A stretch of 11,739 nucleotides of DNA from the NCBI GenBank assembly GCA_026982275.1, contig JALSHK010000389.1:1-11739 (forward strand). The letters run 5' to 3'. Shown in pieces: positions 5,846 through 11,739 of this stretch. The translations under genes were made by a program, and so were the position numbers. Origin of the DNA: Paracoccaceae bacterium (GTDB taxonomy: Bacteria > Pseudomonadota > Alphaproteobacteria > Rhodobacterales > Rhodobacteraceae). A model generated the notes under the pieces. That model made no database searches. It had not been told where the DNA came from and saw only the letters and a list, made by a program, of their open reading frames with translations. Position 1 is the stretch's first letter. The number at the start of each line of letters is the position of its first letter.

Positions 5846-7168
5846 ATGAATAACCCTGAAGGCCGTTTCCTGACCGGCTCTACCATGCGCCATGTTTCGG
5901 TGATGACGATGAGTGCCACCATCGGGCTGACTTTTATGTTTCTGATTGATGTGGCTACGCTATTCTGGATCGCCCGTATGGGGGTGGAGCAAAATATGGC
6001 GGCGCTGGGATTTGCCTGGACGATCCAGTTTTTCACCCTTTCGGGGGGCATTGGCCTGATGATTGCGGCGGTGGCGCTGGTGAGTCGGGCCATTGGCAAG
6101 GGTGACAGGGCGCAGGCGCGCCGCCATGCCAGCTCGGCTATGGTGATCACTGTGGTGGCGCAAGCCTTGCTGGCCGCGCTTGTGCTATATTTCCGCGAGG
6201 ATATTCTGGCGCTGGCGGGGGCCAAGGGAGAGACCCTGGCGCTTGCCAGCCGGTTTTTGCTGCTCTCGGTGCCAAGCCTGCCGATTATGGCGCTGGGCAT
6301 GGTCGGCTCGGGCATTCTGCGCGCTGAAGGAGATGCCAGGCGCTCGATGCTGGTGACGATTGTGGCGGGGCTGATTGCCATGACGCTGGACCCGCTTTTT
6401 ATCTTTGGTTTCGGGCTGGGCATGGATGGTGCGGCGATTGTAATGGATATTTCGCGGAGCATTACCGCCCTTCTTGCGCTTTATTTTGTGGTGAAGGTGC
6501 ATGATCTGGCTGCCAGACCGAGCCTGGGCAATATCCGCAAGGTGGCTCCGGCTTTTGCGACGGTTGCACTGCCCGCTGTGGCGACCCAGCTTTCCACGCC
6601 GTTTGGCAATTACGTTGCTACCGGCTTCATGGCGCAATTTGGCGATGGCGCAGTGGCGGGATGGGCAGTGGTCGGGCGGCTGACAGTGCTGGCTTTTGGC
6701 GGGATATTTGCGCTCTCGGGCGCGGTGGGCGGGATATTCGGCCAGAATTACGGCGCGGGGAAAATGGACCGGGTGCGCAGCACTTACCGCGATGCGCTGA
6801 TCTACAGTTTTGGTTATATTTCTCTGGCGTGGCTGCTGCTATGGCTTTTTCGCGGCGTGGCGGTATCGGTATTCCAGCTCGGGCCAGAGGGCGAGGAGGT
6901 GGTGCTGGCCTATACCAACCTTGCGGCTGGCGGCTTTGTGTTTACCGGCATCTTGTTTGTCGGTAATGCGGCGTTTAATAATCTGGGGCGGCCGCTTTGG
7001 TCTACCGGCTTTAACTGGATGCGCGACGGGTTGCTGATGTTTCCCATCTGCTGGTGGCTGAGCGCCGAGCTGGGTGCGGTGGGGGTGGTATATGGGCAGG
7101 CGCTGGCGGGCGTGGCAGCAGGATTGCTGGCGTCATTGGCGGCATGGCGCTTTGTGGCGCGGCTTTAG
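5846..7168 (+). CDS. MATE family multidrug efflux transporter
   Basis: A 440-residue inner-membrane protein with about twelve predicted helices arranged as two MatE repeats (roughly residues 17-175 and 235-395). Such pumps expel cationic drugs or metabolites in exchange for Na+ or H+. Family features include LSGGIGLMIAAVALVSRAIGKGD (65-87), the GSGILRAEGDARRSML loop (153-168), the LDPLFIFGFGLGMDGAAI segment and, in the second half, GAVGGIFGQNYGAG. The latter echoes the AxxxGQNxGAG signature of the family. GGGAGG at 5834-5839, six bases before the ATG, supports the start. Its TAG forms part of the msrA Shine-Dalgarno, so the two genes are surely co-transcribed. Substrate is not predictable. 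It is somewhat shorter than the 450-470 residues common in the family, with no sign of truncation. Confidence 0.93.
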   Translation: MNNPEGRFLTGSTMRHVSVMTMSATIGLTFMFLIDVATLFWIARMGVEQNMAALGFAWTIQFFTLSGGIGLMIAAVALVSRAIGKGDRAQARRHASSAMVITVVAQALLAALVLYFREDILALAGAKGETLALASRFLLLSVPSLPIMALGMVGSGILRAEGDARRSMLVTIVAGLIAMTLDPLFIFGFGLGMDGAAIVMDISRSITALLALYFVVKVHDLAARPSLGNIRKVAPAFATVALPAVATQLSTPFGNYVATGFMAQFGDGAVAGWAVVGRLTVLAFGGIFALSGAVGGIFGQNYGAGKMDRVRSTYRDALIYSFGYISLAWLLLWLFRGVAVSVFQLGPEGEEVVLAYTNLAAGGFVFTGILFVGNAAFNNLGRPLWSTGFNWMRDGLLMFPICWWLSAELGAVGVVYGQALAGVAAGLLASLAAWRFVARL

Positions 7169-7176
7169 GAGATAAT

Positions 7177-7785
7177 ATGTGGCTTTCAAACGGCGATAAA
7201 AAGCAGATACCAACGGCGGATACGCGGCATTTTGTGCTGGGAACGCCGCTATCGGGGCCATGGCCGGCGGGCCATAAAGCTGTGCTGTTCGGCATGGGCT
7301 GTTTTTGGGGTGCGGAGCGGATATTCTGGCAGATGCAGGGGGTATATAGCACCTCTGTTGGCTATGCGGGCGGGCAAATCCCGAATCCGGATTATGAGGC
7401 GGTATGCTCGGGGCGCACGGGGCATGCGGAGGTGGTGCAGGTGGTTTATGATCCCGCGCGGCTGTCGTTTTCGGCGCTGCTGAAGGCTTTTTGGGAAAAC
7501 CATGATCCCACGCAAGGGGACCGGCAGGGCAATGATCGCGGCAGCCAGTATCGCTCGGCGGTGTTTACCGGCTCGGAGGCGGATCAGGCGCAGGCTTTGG
7601 CTAGCCAGGCCGATTATACCTCAAGCTTGCAAGCCGCCGGTTTTGGCCCTATTACCACGCAAGTCATGCCCGATCCGGGCTATCACATCGCCGAGCTTTA
7701 CCATCAGCAATACCTCGCCAAAAACCCTGACGGCTATTGCGGTATAGGGGGCACGGGTGTGAGCTGTCCGGTAAATCCCGCCTGA
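7177..7785 (+). CDS. msrA: Peptide-methionine (S)-S-oxide reductase MsrA
   Basis: A 202-residue MsrA, which repairs S-form methionine sulfoxide in proteins using thioredoxin. The catalytic motif GCFWGAE puts the nucleophile at Cys42. TSVGYAGG, TGHAEVVQVVYDP, FWENHDPTQGDRQGNDRGSQYRS and the C-terminal YCGIGGTGVSCPV are all standard. Cys188 and Cys197 are the likely resolving cysteines. AGGAG (7167-7171), five bases before ATG 7177, decides the start; it overlaps the stop of the MATE gene. The frame is open upstream from 7054, but that part lies inside the MATE gene. It is second in a MATE-msrA-prmA series. The enzyme has no signal peptide and should be cytosolic. Confidence 0.97.
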   Translation: MWLSNGDKKQIPTADTRHFVLGTPLSGPWPAGHKAVLFGMGCFWGAERIFWQMQGVYSTSVGYAGGQIPNPDYEAVCSGRTGHAEVVQVVYDPARLSFSALLKAFWENHDPTQGDRQGNDRGSQYRSAVFTGSEADQAQALASQADYTSSLQAAGFGPITTQVMPDPGYHIAELYHQQYLAKNPDGYCGIGGTGVSCPVNPA

Positions 7786-7796
7786 AGGAGATACCA

Positions 7797-8666
7797 ATGC
7801 CCAGCTATTCCGCCCTGACCACCCTTGCAGGAGAACCGGCCGCGCAAGCCTTGGCCGATGCGCTGGAGGAGCTGGAGCCTGCGCCCACAGGTGTTGGTGT
7901 TTTTGAAATCGAAGACGGATCGGGGCTGTGGGAGGTTGGGGGCTATTTTCTGGAACGCCCTGACGAGATCGCGCTTTCGTTGCTATGCGCGATGCATGGG
8001 GCCAAGCCATTTATTGTGTCGGAAATTCCCGATAAGGACTGGGTTTCCGAAGTCCGCCGCGAGCTTACACCGGTGCATGCGGGGCGGTTTGTGGTTTTTG
8101 GCGGGCATGACCGGGAGGTGGTGCCCAGTCAGAAGATCGGGCTGGAAATCGAGGCGGCGATGGCTTTTGGCACGGGGCATCATGGCACGACAAAAGGCTG
8201 TCTGGAGAGCTTTGACGCGCTATTGCAAAAGGGGCTGGTGGCGCGCAATGTGGCCGATATCGGCGCGGGCACGGCGGTGCTGGCAATGGCGGCGGCCAAG
8301 GTTTTGAACGGGCGGTTTTTGGCGAGTGATATCGACCCGATTGCGACAGAGACCGCCCGTGCCAATGTGGCGGCAAACGGGCTGCGCGGACGCGTGCAAA
8401 CCCTGACATCGGTCGGATTTCGTCATCCGCTGATCCATGTGCGCGCGCCGTTTGATCTGGTATTTGCCAATATCCTGGCAGGGCCGCTAAAAAAGCTGGC
8501 GGTTGAGATGGCCGAGCATACCGAAGGCGGCTCGGTGCTGATTCTGTCGGGGATACTGAACCAGCAGGCCAAAGGCGTGGAAAACACCTATGAGGGCTTT
8601 GGGTTTTGCGTGCTCGAGCGGCGGGTGCTGGGGGAGTGGACGACGATTACCTTGCGTAAGGGCTAG
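7797..8666 (+). CDS. prmA: Ribosomal protein L11 methyltransferase PrmA
   Basis: A 289-residue class-I SAM-dependent methyltransferase of the PrmA family, which methylates lysines and the N-terminus of ribosomal protein L11. The N-terminal substrate-recognition part (about 1-105) precedes the catalytic domain. That domain holds AFGTGHHGTTKGCLE (123-137), the SAM-binding VADIGAGTAVLAMAAAK (152-168), acidic-loop ASDIDPIA (176-183) and the FANILAGPLKKLA motif (223-235) characteristic of PrmA. In place of the usual GCGTG the first glycine motif reads GAGTA, a mild change seen in some alphaproteobacterial members as far as I recall. AAGGAG at 7785-7790, six bases before the ATG, follows the msrA stop directly. 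The last bases overlap the end of a convergent ArsR-like gene through a shared CTAG. Confidence 0.93.
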   Translation: MPSYSALTTLAGEPAAQALADALEELEPAPTGVGVFEIEDGSGLWEVGGYFLERPDEIALSLLCAMHGAKPFIVSEIPDKDWVSEVRRELTPVHAGRFVVFGGHDREVVPSQKIGLEIEAAMAFGTGHHGTTKGCLESFDALLQKGLVARNVADIGAGTAVLAMAAAKVLNGRFLASDIDPIATETARANVAANGLRGRVQTLTSVGFRHPLIHVRAPFDLVFANILAGPLKKLAVEMAEHTEGGSVLILSGILNQQAKGVENTYEGFGFCVLERRVLGEWTTITLRKG

Positions 8667-8950
8667 GGCGTGCTGAAGCGGGAAAAAGCTCCGTAGTTGA
8701 GCGAAAGCCACGTCTCTGGCCCTTTGATCTTGCGCCGTAAAATTCCGCCCGCGTTCATTTTGCCCAAGTGAAAGGAAAGCGTGGCGGCGGAAAGACCGGT
8801 GCGCCATTGTAAGCGATGGAAGGGGATGCCCTCGGCGCTTACCTCTCGCAATACCTGAAGGATCATTTGCCTGCGCGGATGAGCAAGCGCGTCAAAAAAT
8901 GCGGCGGCTTTCTGGTGCTTATTGGTTGGTTTCATTGAATATTCCATCAT
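8663..8950 (-). CDS. ArsR-like winged-helix transcriptional regulator
   Basis: A 95-residue single-domain regulator of the ArsR/SmtB type. The DALAHPRRQMILQVLRE segment (about 21-37) is the usual opening helix pair. HRLQWRTGLSAATLSFHLGKMNAGGILRRKI (about 45-75) holds the recognition helix (SAATLSFHLGKM) and the wing. No CxC or paired His/Asp metal site typical of metal-sensing members is seen, so the inducer is unknown. Two adjacent ATGs (8950, 8947) and a third at 8935 are possible starts; none has a strong Shine-Dalgarno, and the first is used. A near-perfect 28-bp palindrome directly upstream suggests autorepression. Its stop shares CTAG with that of prmA, so the genes converge with a four-base overlap. 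Confidence 0.87.
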   Translation of the reverse strand: MMEYSMKPTNKHQKAAAFFDALAHPRRQMILQVLREVSAEGIPFHRLQWRTGLSAATLSFHLGKMNAGGILRRKIKGPETWLSLNYGAFSRFSTP

Positions 8951-8956
8951 CTCTAT

Positions 8957-8984
8957 TATTCTACTAAACTAGTTTAATAGAATA
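8957..8984. promoter_or_regulatory. 28-bp near-perfect palindrome, likely operator of the ArsR-like regulator
   Basis: Centred on ACTAGT at 8970/8971, the two 14-base halves match except for one pair (C8964 against A8977). It ends seven bases before the regulator's first ATG. On the regulator strand a TAGAAT (8963-8958), a 5/6 match to a -10 box, lies inside it, so binding would block transcription. That -10 would place the RNA start at or next to the ATG, suggesting a very short leader or leaderless message. Autoregulation through such a repeat is common in ArsR-type genes. Confidence 0.7.
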
Positions 8985-9124
8985 TAGGTTAAGCGCGGGT
9001 TAATGTGCCGCGCATCGCCGGAATTCCGAAGAAAGCTCCAGCTTCCACTCCATTGTTTTCGCCGCATTGCGCCTCGCCGCAGAACGTGGCACAAAGGCGG
9101 GAAACTTTAAGCAGGAACCTCCCC

Positions 9125-9694
9125 ATGAGCGACAATAAAGACGAAAAAACCCCCTTTTCCCCCGAGCGCATTACCTTTGAAAACCGCTATGTTACCGTGG
9201 TTGGCGAAATCAATGACAAACTGGCTAAAGCCACCTCAGAGCGCCTGTTGGCTCTGGCGGCAGTTAGCGATGATCCGGTCACCATGTTTATTTCCTCGCC
9301 CGGCGGGCATGTGGAATCCGGCGATATGGTGCACGATCTGATTAAATTCATCAAACCCGAGGTGCGGGTGATCGGCTCTGGCTGGGTGGCTAGCGCGGGG
9401 GCCTTGATCTTTATCGGGGCGAAGAAAGAAAACCGTTTCTGTCTGCCAAATACGCGTTTTCTTTTGCACCAGCCCAGCGGCGGCATTGGTGGCAAGGCTT
9501 CCGATATTGCTATTCAGGCCGAGCAGCTCGAGATCATGAAAGCCCGTTTCGAACGCATTTTTGCAGAGGCTACAGGCCAGACGCCTGAAAAAATCGCCGA
9601 TGACACCAAGCGGGATTTTTGGCTCAATACCGATGAAGCCGTGACCTATGGGCTGTTGGGCAAGGTGATCTCTTCGGCTTCCGAGCTGGGGTAG
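9125..9694 (+). CDS. clpP: ClpP-like ATP-dependent protease proteolytic subunit, stand-alone paralogue
   Basis: A 189-residue serine peptidase of the ClpP/crotonase fold. Ser90 (in GWVASAGAL), His115 (in RFLLHQPSGG) and Asp164 (in DDTKRDFW) form the triad; the spacings of 25 and 49 residues equal those of E. coli ClpP. SPGG (58-61) supplies the oxyanion-hole strand. KENRFCLPNTRFLLHQP and DEAVTYGLL are classic. The N-terminal about 19 residues (MSDNKDEKTPFSPERITFE) do not resemble the usual axial-loop and YSRLL helix region. AGGA at 9113-9116 with an eight-base spacer sets the start at 9125, although the frame is open from a GTG at 9005. No clpX follows; an intrinsic terminator comes 42 bases after the stop. 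It is therefore probably a second ClpP that is transcribed alone. Confidence 0.9.
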   Translation: MSDNKDEKTPFSPERITFENRYVTVVGEINDKLAKATSERLLALAAVSDDPVTMFISSPGGHVESGDMVHDLIKFIKPEVRVIGSGWVASAGALIFIGAKKENRFCLPNTRFLLHQPSGGIGGKASDIAIQAEQLEIMKARFERIFAEATGQTPEKIADDTKRDFWLNTDEAVTYGLLGKVISSASELG

Positions 9695-9736
9695 TCCGGC
9701 TTGGGGTCAGGGCTTGGCCTTTGGCTAATCAACCGA

Positions 9737-9768
9737 AATGGCGGGACGCAAAAGCGCCCGCCATTTTT
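9737..9768 (+). terminator. Intrinsic terminator of the ClpP-like gene
   Basis: AATGGCGGG pairs with CCCGCCATT, and beyond one bulged A an inner CGC pairs with GCG around AAAA. TTTTT follows at 9764-9768. The stem is GC-rich, about twelve pairs, and starts 42 bases after the ClpP stop. Confidence 0.85.
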
Positions 9769-9782
9769 CATTCCCGCAAGAC

Positions 9783-9812
9783 AAATAAAAAGCCACCAGG
9801 GCTGATGGCTTT
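9783..9812 (-). terminator. Intrinsic terminator of the DUF1127 gene
   Basis: Read on the minus strand, AGCCATCA pairs with TGGTGGCT (one G-T wobble) around GCCC. TTTTTATTT follows on that strand (complement of 9783-9791, overlapping the last stem base). It starts 24 bases after the DUF1127 stop and lies back to back with the ClpP terminator, so the two convergent units are separated by two one-way terminators. Confidence 0.8.
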
Positions 9813-9834
9813 CAAGTGCTTGCTGCGGGCCTGC

Positions 9835-10053
9835 TTATGCCTGCGCGGCGCGCAGGGCCACGGTGCGGATATGCGCACGCTCAAGGCCGATATCTTCCAG
9901 CTGGGCATTGCTTAATGCGCGCAGAGTTTTTTCGGTTTTGTGAGCGCGGTAAGCGCTCACAATGCCGCCGAGTAAAGTGTCAAATACAGAAACGATGCGA
10001 AAGGTGGATACGGCCCCGAAGGGCACCGTGCGGGAAGTGGTCATGATAGCCAT
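9835..10053 (-). CDS. DUF1127 (YjiS-like) small protein
   Basis: A 72-residue protein whose C-terminal half, LRALSNAQLEDIGLERAHI (residues 44-62), is the DUF1127 signature with the usual LxxLSDxxLxDIGL spacing. The N-terminal half (MAIMTTSRTVPFGAVSTF) is weakly conserved in the family. Some small DUF1127 proteins in alphaproteobacteria affect RNA turnover or phosphate and carbon metabolism, but no function can be assigned here. AAGGAG (complement of 10062-10067), eight bases before the ATG at 10053, supports that start over the in-frame ATG at 10044. It is monocistronic: its own terminator follows, and the IS element now lies 183 bases upstream. Confidence 0.88.
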   Translation of the reverse strand: MAIMTTSRTVPFGAVSTFRIVSVFDTLLGGIVSAYRAHKTEKTLRALSNAQLEDIGLERAHIRTVALRAAQA

Positions 10054-10236
10054 CAGATGGGCTCCTTCGATTTGTGTTGGCCGATATCAGCATCGGATGA
10101 GCGTCAGATAGGCATATGGGGCGAATCGCACAAGCCGCGTTTTGCCATGCCCGTTATGCGGTTTCTGCATGGGTGGCGCTCGGCTGCCGAAACAGCAGCA
10201 TTTTGCAAGGATATTAATGGTTTTCTAATTTCACTA

Positions 10237-10254
10237 GGGTCAGGGCTCATTGAC
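10237..10254 (+). repeat. Left terminal inverted repeat of the IS element
   Basis: GGGTCAGGGCTCATTGAC here matches the other end (reverse complement GGGTCAGGACCTATTAAT) at 13 of 18 positions, with the outer eight identical. The transposase stop codon (10247-10249) lies inside this repeat. Confidence 0.8.
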
Positions 10255-11007
10255 CTATCCAGAAGATAACGACAGCGGCAATCTGGATTGCGGACAGGAA
10301 AGCGTGGGCACAGCGATCGAACCGCATGGCGATATGCCTCCAGTCCTTGAGTCTGGCAAACATGTTTTCCACCTTGTGTCGCTGTTTGTACAAGGTTTTA
10401 CAATATGTTGCAGGGTGTCTGTGTTTGGTTCTGGGCGGGATACATGGGGTGATTCCCCGCTCAAACAGGGCCGCGCGATAGGCGTCGCTGTCATAGCCCT
10501 TGTCACCGATCATCTTCCTTGCAGGAGGCAATTCCGGCAGCAAAGTCGCCGCGCCTTTGTGGTCGGACTTCTGACCCTCGGTCAGCAAAAGCCGTACCGG
10601 GCGGCCTTCACCGTCACAAACCGCGTGCAGTTTGCTGTTCAGCCCGCCTTTTGTGCGACCAATAAGGCGGGGAAGCACCCCCCTTTTAACTGGCTGCACG
10701 CGGTGCGGTGCGCTTTGAGGTGTGTTGCATCGATCATCAGCCGGTCAGGCGGCCCGTTTTCAGCCACCAGAGTGGTGAATATTCGGTCGAATATCCCCAT
10801 CTTCGACCAGCGTATGAACCTGTTATACAAGGTTTTATGCGGCCCATAGACCGCCGGTGCGTCCCGCCAGCGCAAGCCGTTGCGGATCACATGTATTATA
10901 CCGCTGATGACCTTGCGGTCATCCACCCGCGTCACCCCGTCTGACAAAAGAAAATACGGTTCAATCCGTGCCAACTGTTCTGCGCTGAGCCAAAATTGAT
11001 CTGACAT
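10247..11007 (-). CDS. IS5-family transposase, two overlapping frames joined by -1 frameshift
   Basis: Frame A (11007-10639, 122 residues) begins MSDQFWLSAEQLARIEPYF, has the WRDAP and PHKTLYNRF motifs of IS5 N-terminal domains, and holds the first catalytic Asp (Asp93, in MIDATHLKAHR). Frame B (open from 10699 to 10247) holds GRTKGGLNSKLHAVCD, the second Asp in IGDKGYDSD and the catalytic Glu in HKVENMFARLKDWR. Together they give a full DDE transposase of about 250 residues. The frames overlap by about 60 bases, and joining needs a -1 shift at the A4G6 run. AGGAGG five bases before the ATG at 11007 supports the start. The two-frame design is normal for the IS427 group and should not be read as a pseudogene. 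Confidence 0.9.
10678..10687 (-). other. A4G6 run, probable frameshift site of the transposase
   Basis: On the coding strand TTA AAA GGG GGG TGC is read in frame A and GTT AAA AGG GGG GTG in frame B. A -1 slip on the AAAAGGGGGG run changes reading from SQLKGG to SQLKRGVLPRLIGRTKGG, restoring the conserved family sequence. It does not fit the strict X XXY YYZ heptamer, so single-codon slippage or transcriptional slippage may be at work. Confidence 0.65.
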
Positions 11008-11063
11008 GCTACCCTCCTGATGTTTGAGGAGATTGATTCAGAATATTGTCAGACAGGCAAGAT

Positions 11064-11081
11064 ATTAATAGGTCCTGACCC
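11064..11081 (-). repeat. Right terminal inverted repeat of the IS element
   Basis: Read inward on the minus strand it is GGGTCAGGACCTATTAAT, the partner of the left end. This is the transposase-promoter side of the element. The outermost base (11081) also supplies the final G of the neighbouring gene's TAG stop codon. Confidence 0.8.
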
Positions 11082-11713
11082 TAGTCGTCGTGAACCAGCT
11101 TCAGATGGCCGCGTTTCTTCGGGCTTGGTTTGGGGTTTCTGTTTTCGGCAACCGCGCGAAAGCTCCGGGGCCGGTAAGGTTCTATTTTTTCCGAAAACCC
11201 GACAGCAATTTCTTCGCGGGTATTTCCCAGGGCGCTAAGCGGAGTCAGTTTCTGGTCCTTGATGGAAAAGCGCAGCGGAGGGGTGAAGGTGGCTTCCGGA
11301 TAGGAGATGCAGCCGATGATGCGGTTAATCTCTCCCGTATCGCTGCGCAGTGGCAGCAGAATCATGTTTACCTTTACGCGCGCGCCGGCGAGATCGGTGC
11401 CGGTCAGGGTTAGCTCGCCTATTGCCGGCCGGATCAGGATTTGTTCCAGCACTTTCTTGATTTTGCCGCGCTCGGCTTGCAGCATAAAGCTGGCTGCGCT
11501 TTGGCCACGCACCTCCATGCCCATCATTTCACACAGGCGTAGCCCCGCCAGCCTTGCGCGGAAATCGCCCTTGCCGATGCGCTCGAAAATAAAGGTGTTT
11601 TCCAAAGCATCGGCAAAGACCCGCGGATCTATCTCGCATCTGTTGGGCACATCGGATTGGCCGCGCAGGGCGCTCCAATGCTCGAAAAGGTTGTTGAAAA
11701 TCGAATGTTGCAT
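11081..11713 (-). CDS. PAS domain-containing protein (PAS_5 type)
   Basis: A 210-residue soluble protein. Residues about 10-150 resemble the PAS_5 family of alphaproteobacteria: LFEHWSALRG near the start, VPNRCEIDPRVFADALENTFIFER, RARLAGLRLCEMMGMEVRGQ and ILLPLRSDTGEINRIIGCIS. The basic C-terminal tail (PRSFRAVAENRNPKPSPKKRG, ending LKLVHDD) is lower in complexity. No output domain such as a kinase, GGDEF or HTH is present, so it is a lone sensory or adaptor PAS module of unknown ligand. AAGAAG about six bases before the ATG is a fair ribosome site. An IS element is inserted exactly in the stop codon, yet TAG is preserved and the protein is unchanged. Any native terminator is now separated from the gene by 845 bp. 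Confidence 0.85.
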   Translation of the reverse strand: MQHSIFNNLFEHWSALRGQSDVPNRCEIDPRVFADALENTFIFERIGKGDFRARLAGLRLCEMMGMEVRGQSAASFMLQAERGKIKKVLEQILIRPAIGELTLTGTDLAGARVKVNMILLPLRSDTGEINRIIGCISYPEATFTPPLRFSIKDQKLTPLSALGNTREEIAVGFSEKIEPYRPRSFRAVAENRNPKPSPKKRGHLKLVHDD

Positions 11714-11739
11714 AATCGCTTCTTTGGCTCGCTTACCCA

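Larger units (their letters stand above)
10237..11081 (-). mobile_element. Complete IS5-family (IS427-type) insertion sequence, 845 bp
   Basis: The element is bounded by imperfect terminal inverted repeats beginning GGGTCAGG and flanked by a TA on each side (10235-10236 and 11082-11083). The restored target reads CTAG, matching the YTAR preference and 2-bp TA duplication of IS5-type elements. It carries one transposase gene split into two overlapping frames, as in the IS427 group. Both ends and both frames are intact, so the copy may be recent and active. It sits in the stop codon of the PAS-domain gene, between that gene and DUF1127. Confidence 0.9.

Noticed and set aside
10183..10199. GCTGC-N7-GCAGC hairpin followed by ATTTTG near the IS
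   Set aside because: Five pairs with a short T-run, in the wrong orientation to end either flanking gene.
10209..10219. GATATTAAT outside the left end of the IS resembling GATATTAATA inside its right end (11061-11070)
   Set aside because: Only nine AT-rich bases match; the IS ends are better defined by GGGTCAGG repeats and the TA duplication.
1..11739. CRISPR arrays, tRNA or rRNA genes, prophage or toxin-antitoxin modules
   Set aside because: No spaced direct repeats, tRNA cloverleaf, rRNA-like stretch or recognisable phage or toxin-antitoxin proteins were seen on either strand.

Overview
This 11.7 kb stretch reads as chromosomal DNA of an alphaproteobacterium, most likely from the Rhodobacterales/Roseobacter group. 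The supporting signs are GC-rich coding DNA, a small DUF1127 protein, a PAS_5-type PAS protein, paired Lrp/AsnC regulators, a cobalt-type nitrile hydratase and a stand-alone ClpP paralogue. This placement comes from reading protein motifs, not from a database search.

Layout, left to right. (1) 1-2430: the tail of an Lrp/AsnC regulator faces sodB (Fe-type superoxide dismutase, minus strand). A divergent EamA/DMT drug/metabolite exporter follows, with a 24-codon hydrophobic ORF overlapping its stop as ATGA. Then comes a second, complete Lrp/AsnC regulator on the minus strand. (2) 2421-3901: that regulator is divergent from a class-V PLP-dependent aminotransferase/cysteine-desulfurase-like gene. 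A perfect 11-bp inverted repeat covers the regulator's start codon and a third half-site lies near the enzyme gene. (3) 3903-5496, minus strand: a tight nitrile hydratase operon, alpha (VCTLCSC metal site), beta, then the accessory/activator protein, with both junctions ATGA. (4) 5497-5845: a 349-bp divergent control region with a perfect 8-4-8 palindrome. (5) 5846-8666, plus strand: MATE efflux pump, methionine sulfoxide reductase MsrA and ribosomal protein L11 methyltransferase PrmA, closely spaced with good Shine-Dalgarno sites, probably one operon. (6) 8663-8950: a small ArsR-like winged-helix regulator converges on prmA, sharing a CTAG at the stops, and has a 28-bp near-palindrome just upstream of its start. 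(7) 9125-9694: a ClpP-like serine protease with an intact Ser-His-Asp triad, not followed by clpX. A DUF1127 protein on the minus strand converges on it, each gene with its own hairpin-plus-T-tract terminator. (8) 10237-11081: a complete 845-bp IS5-family (IS427-type) element with a two-frame transposase, inserted in the stop codon of a PAS-domain gene (11081-11713).

How the parts relate: most units are self-contained. The clearest regulatory circuits are the Lrp/aminotransferase divergent pair and the autoregulated ArsR-like gene. SodB and MsrA are both oxidative-damage enzymes but sit in separate transcription units. The nitrile hydratase module has no amidase or cobalt transporter within the window. 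I did not see a convincing new multi-gene defence or mobile system. The most unusual items are the start-codon operator, the silent IS insertion in a stop codon, the ATGA-coupled micro-ORF and the lone ClpP with an atypical N-terminus.
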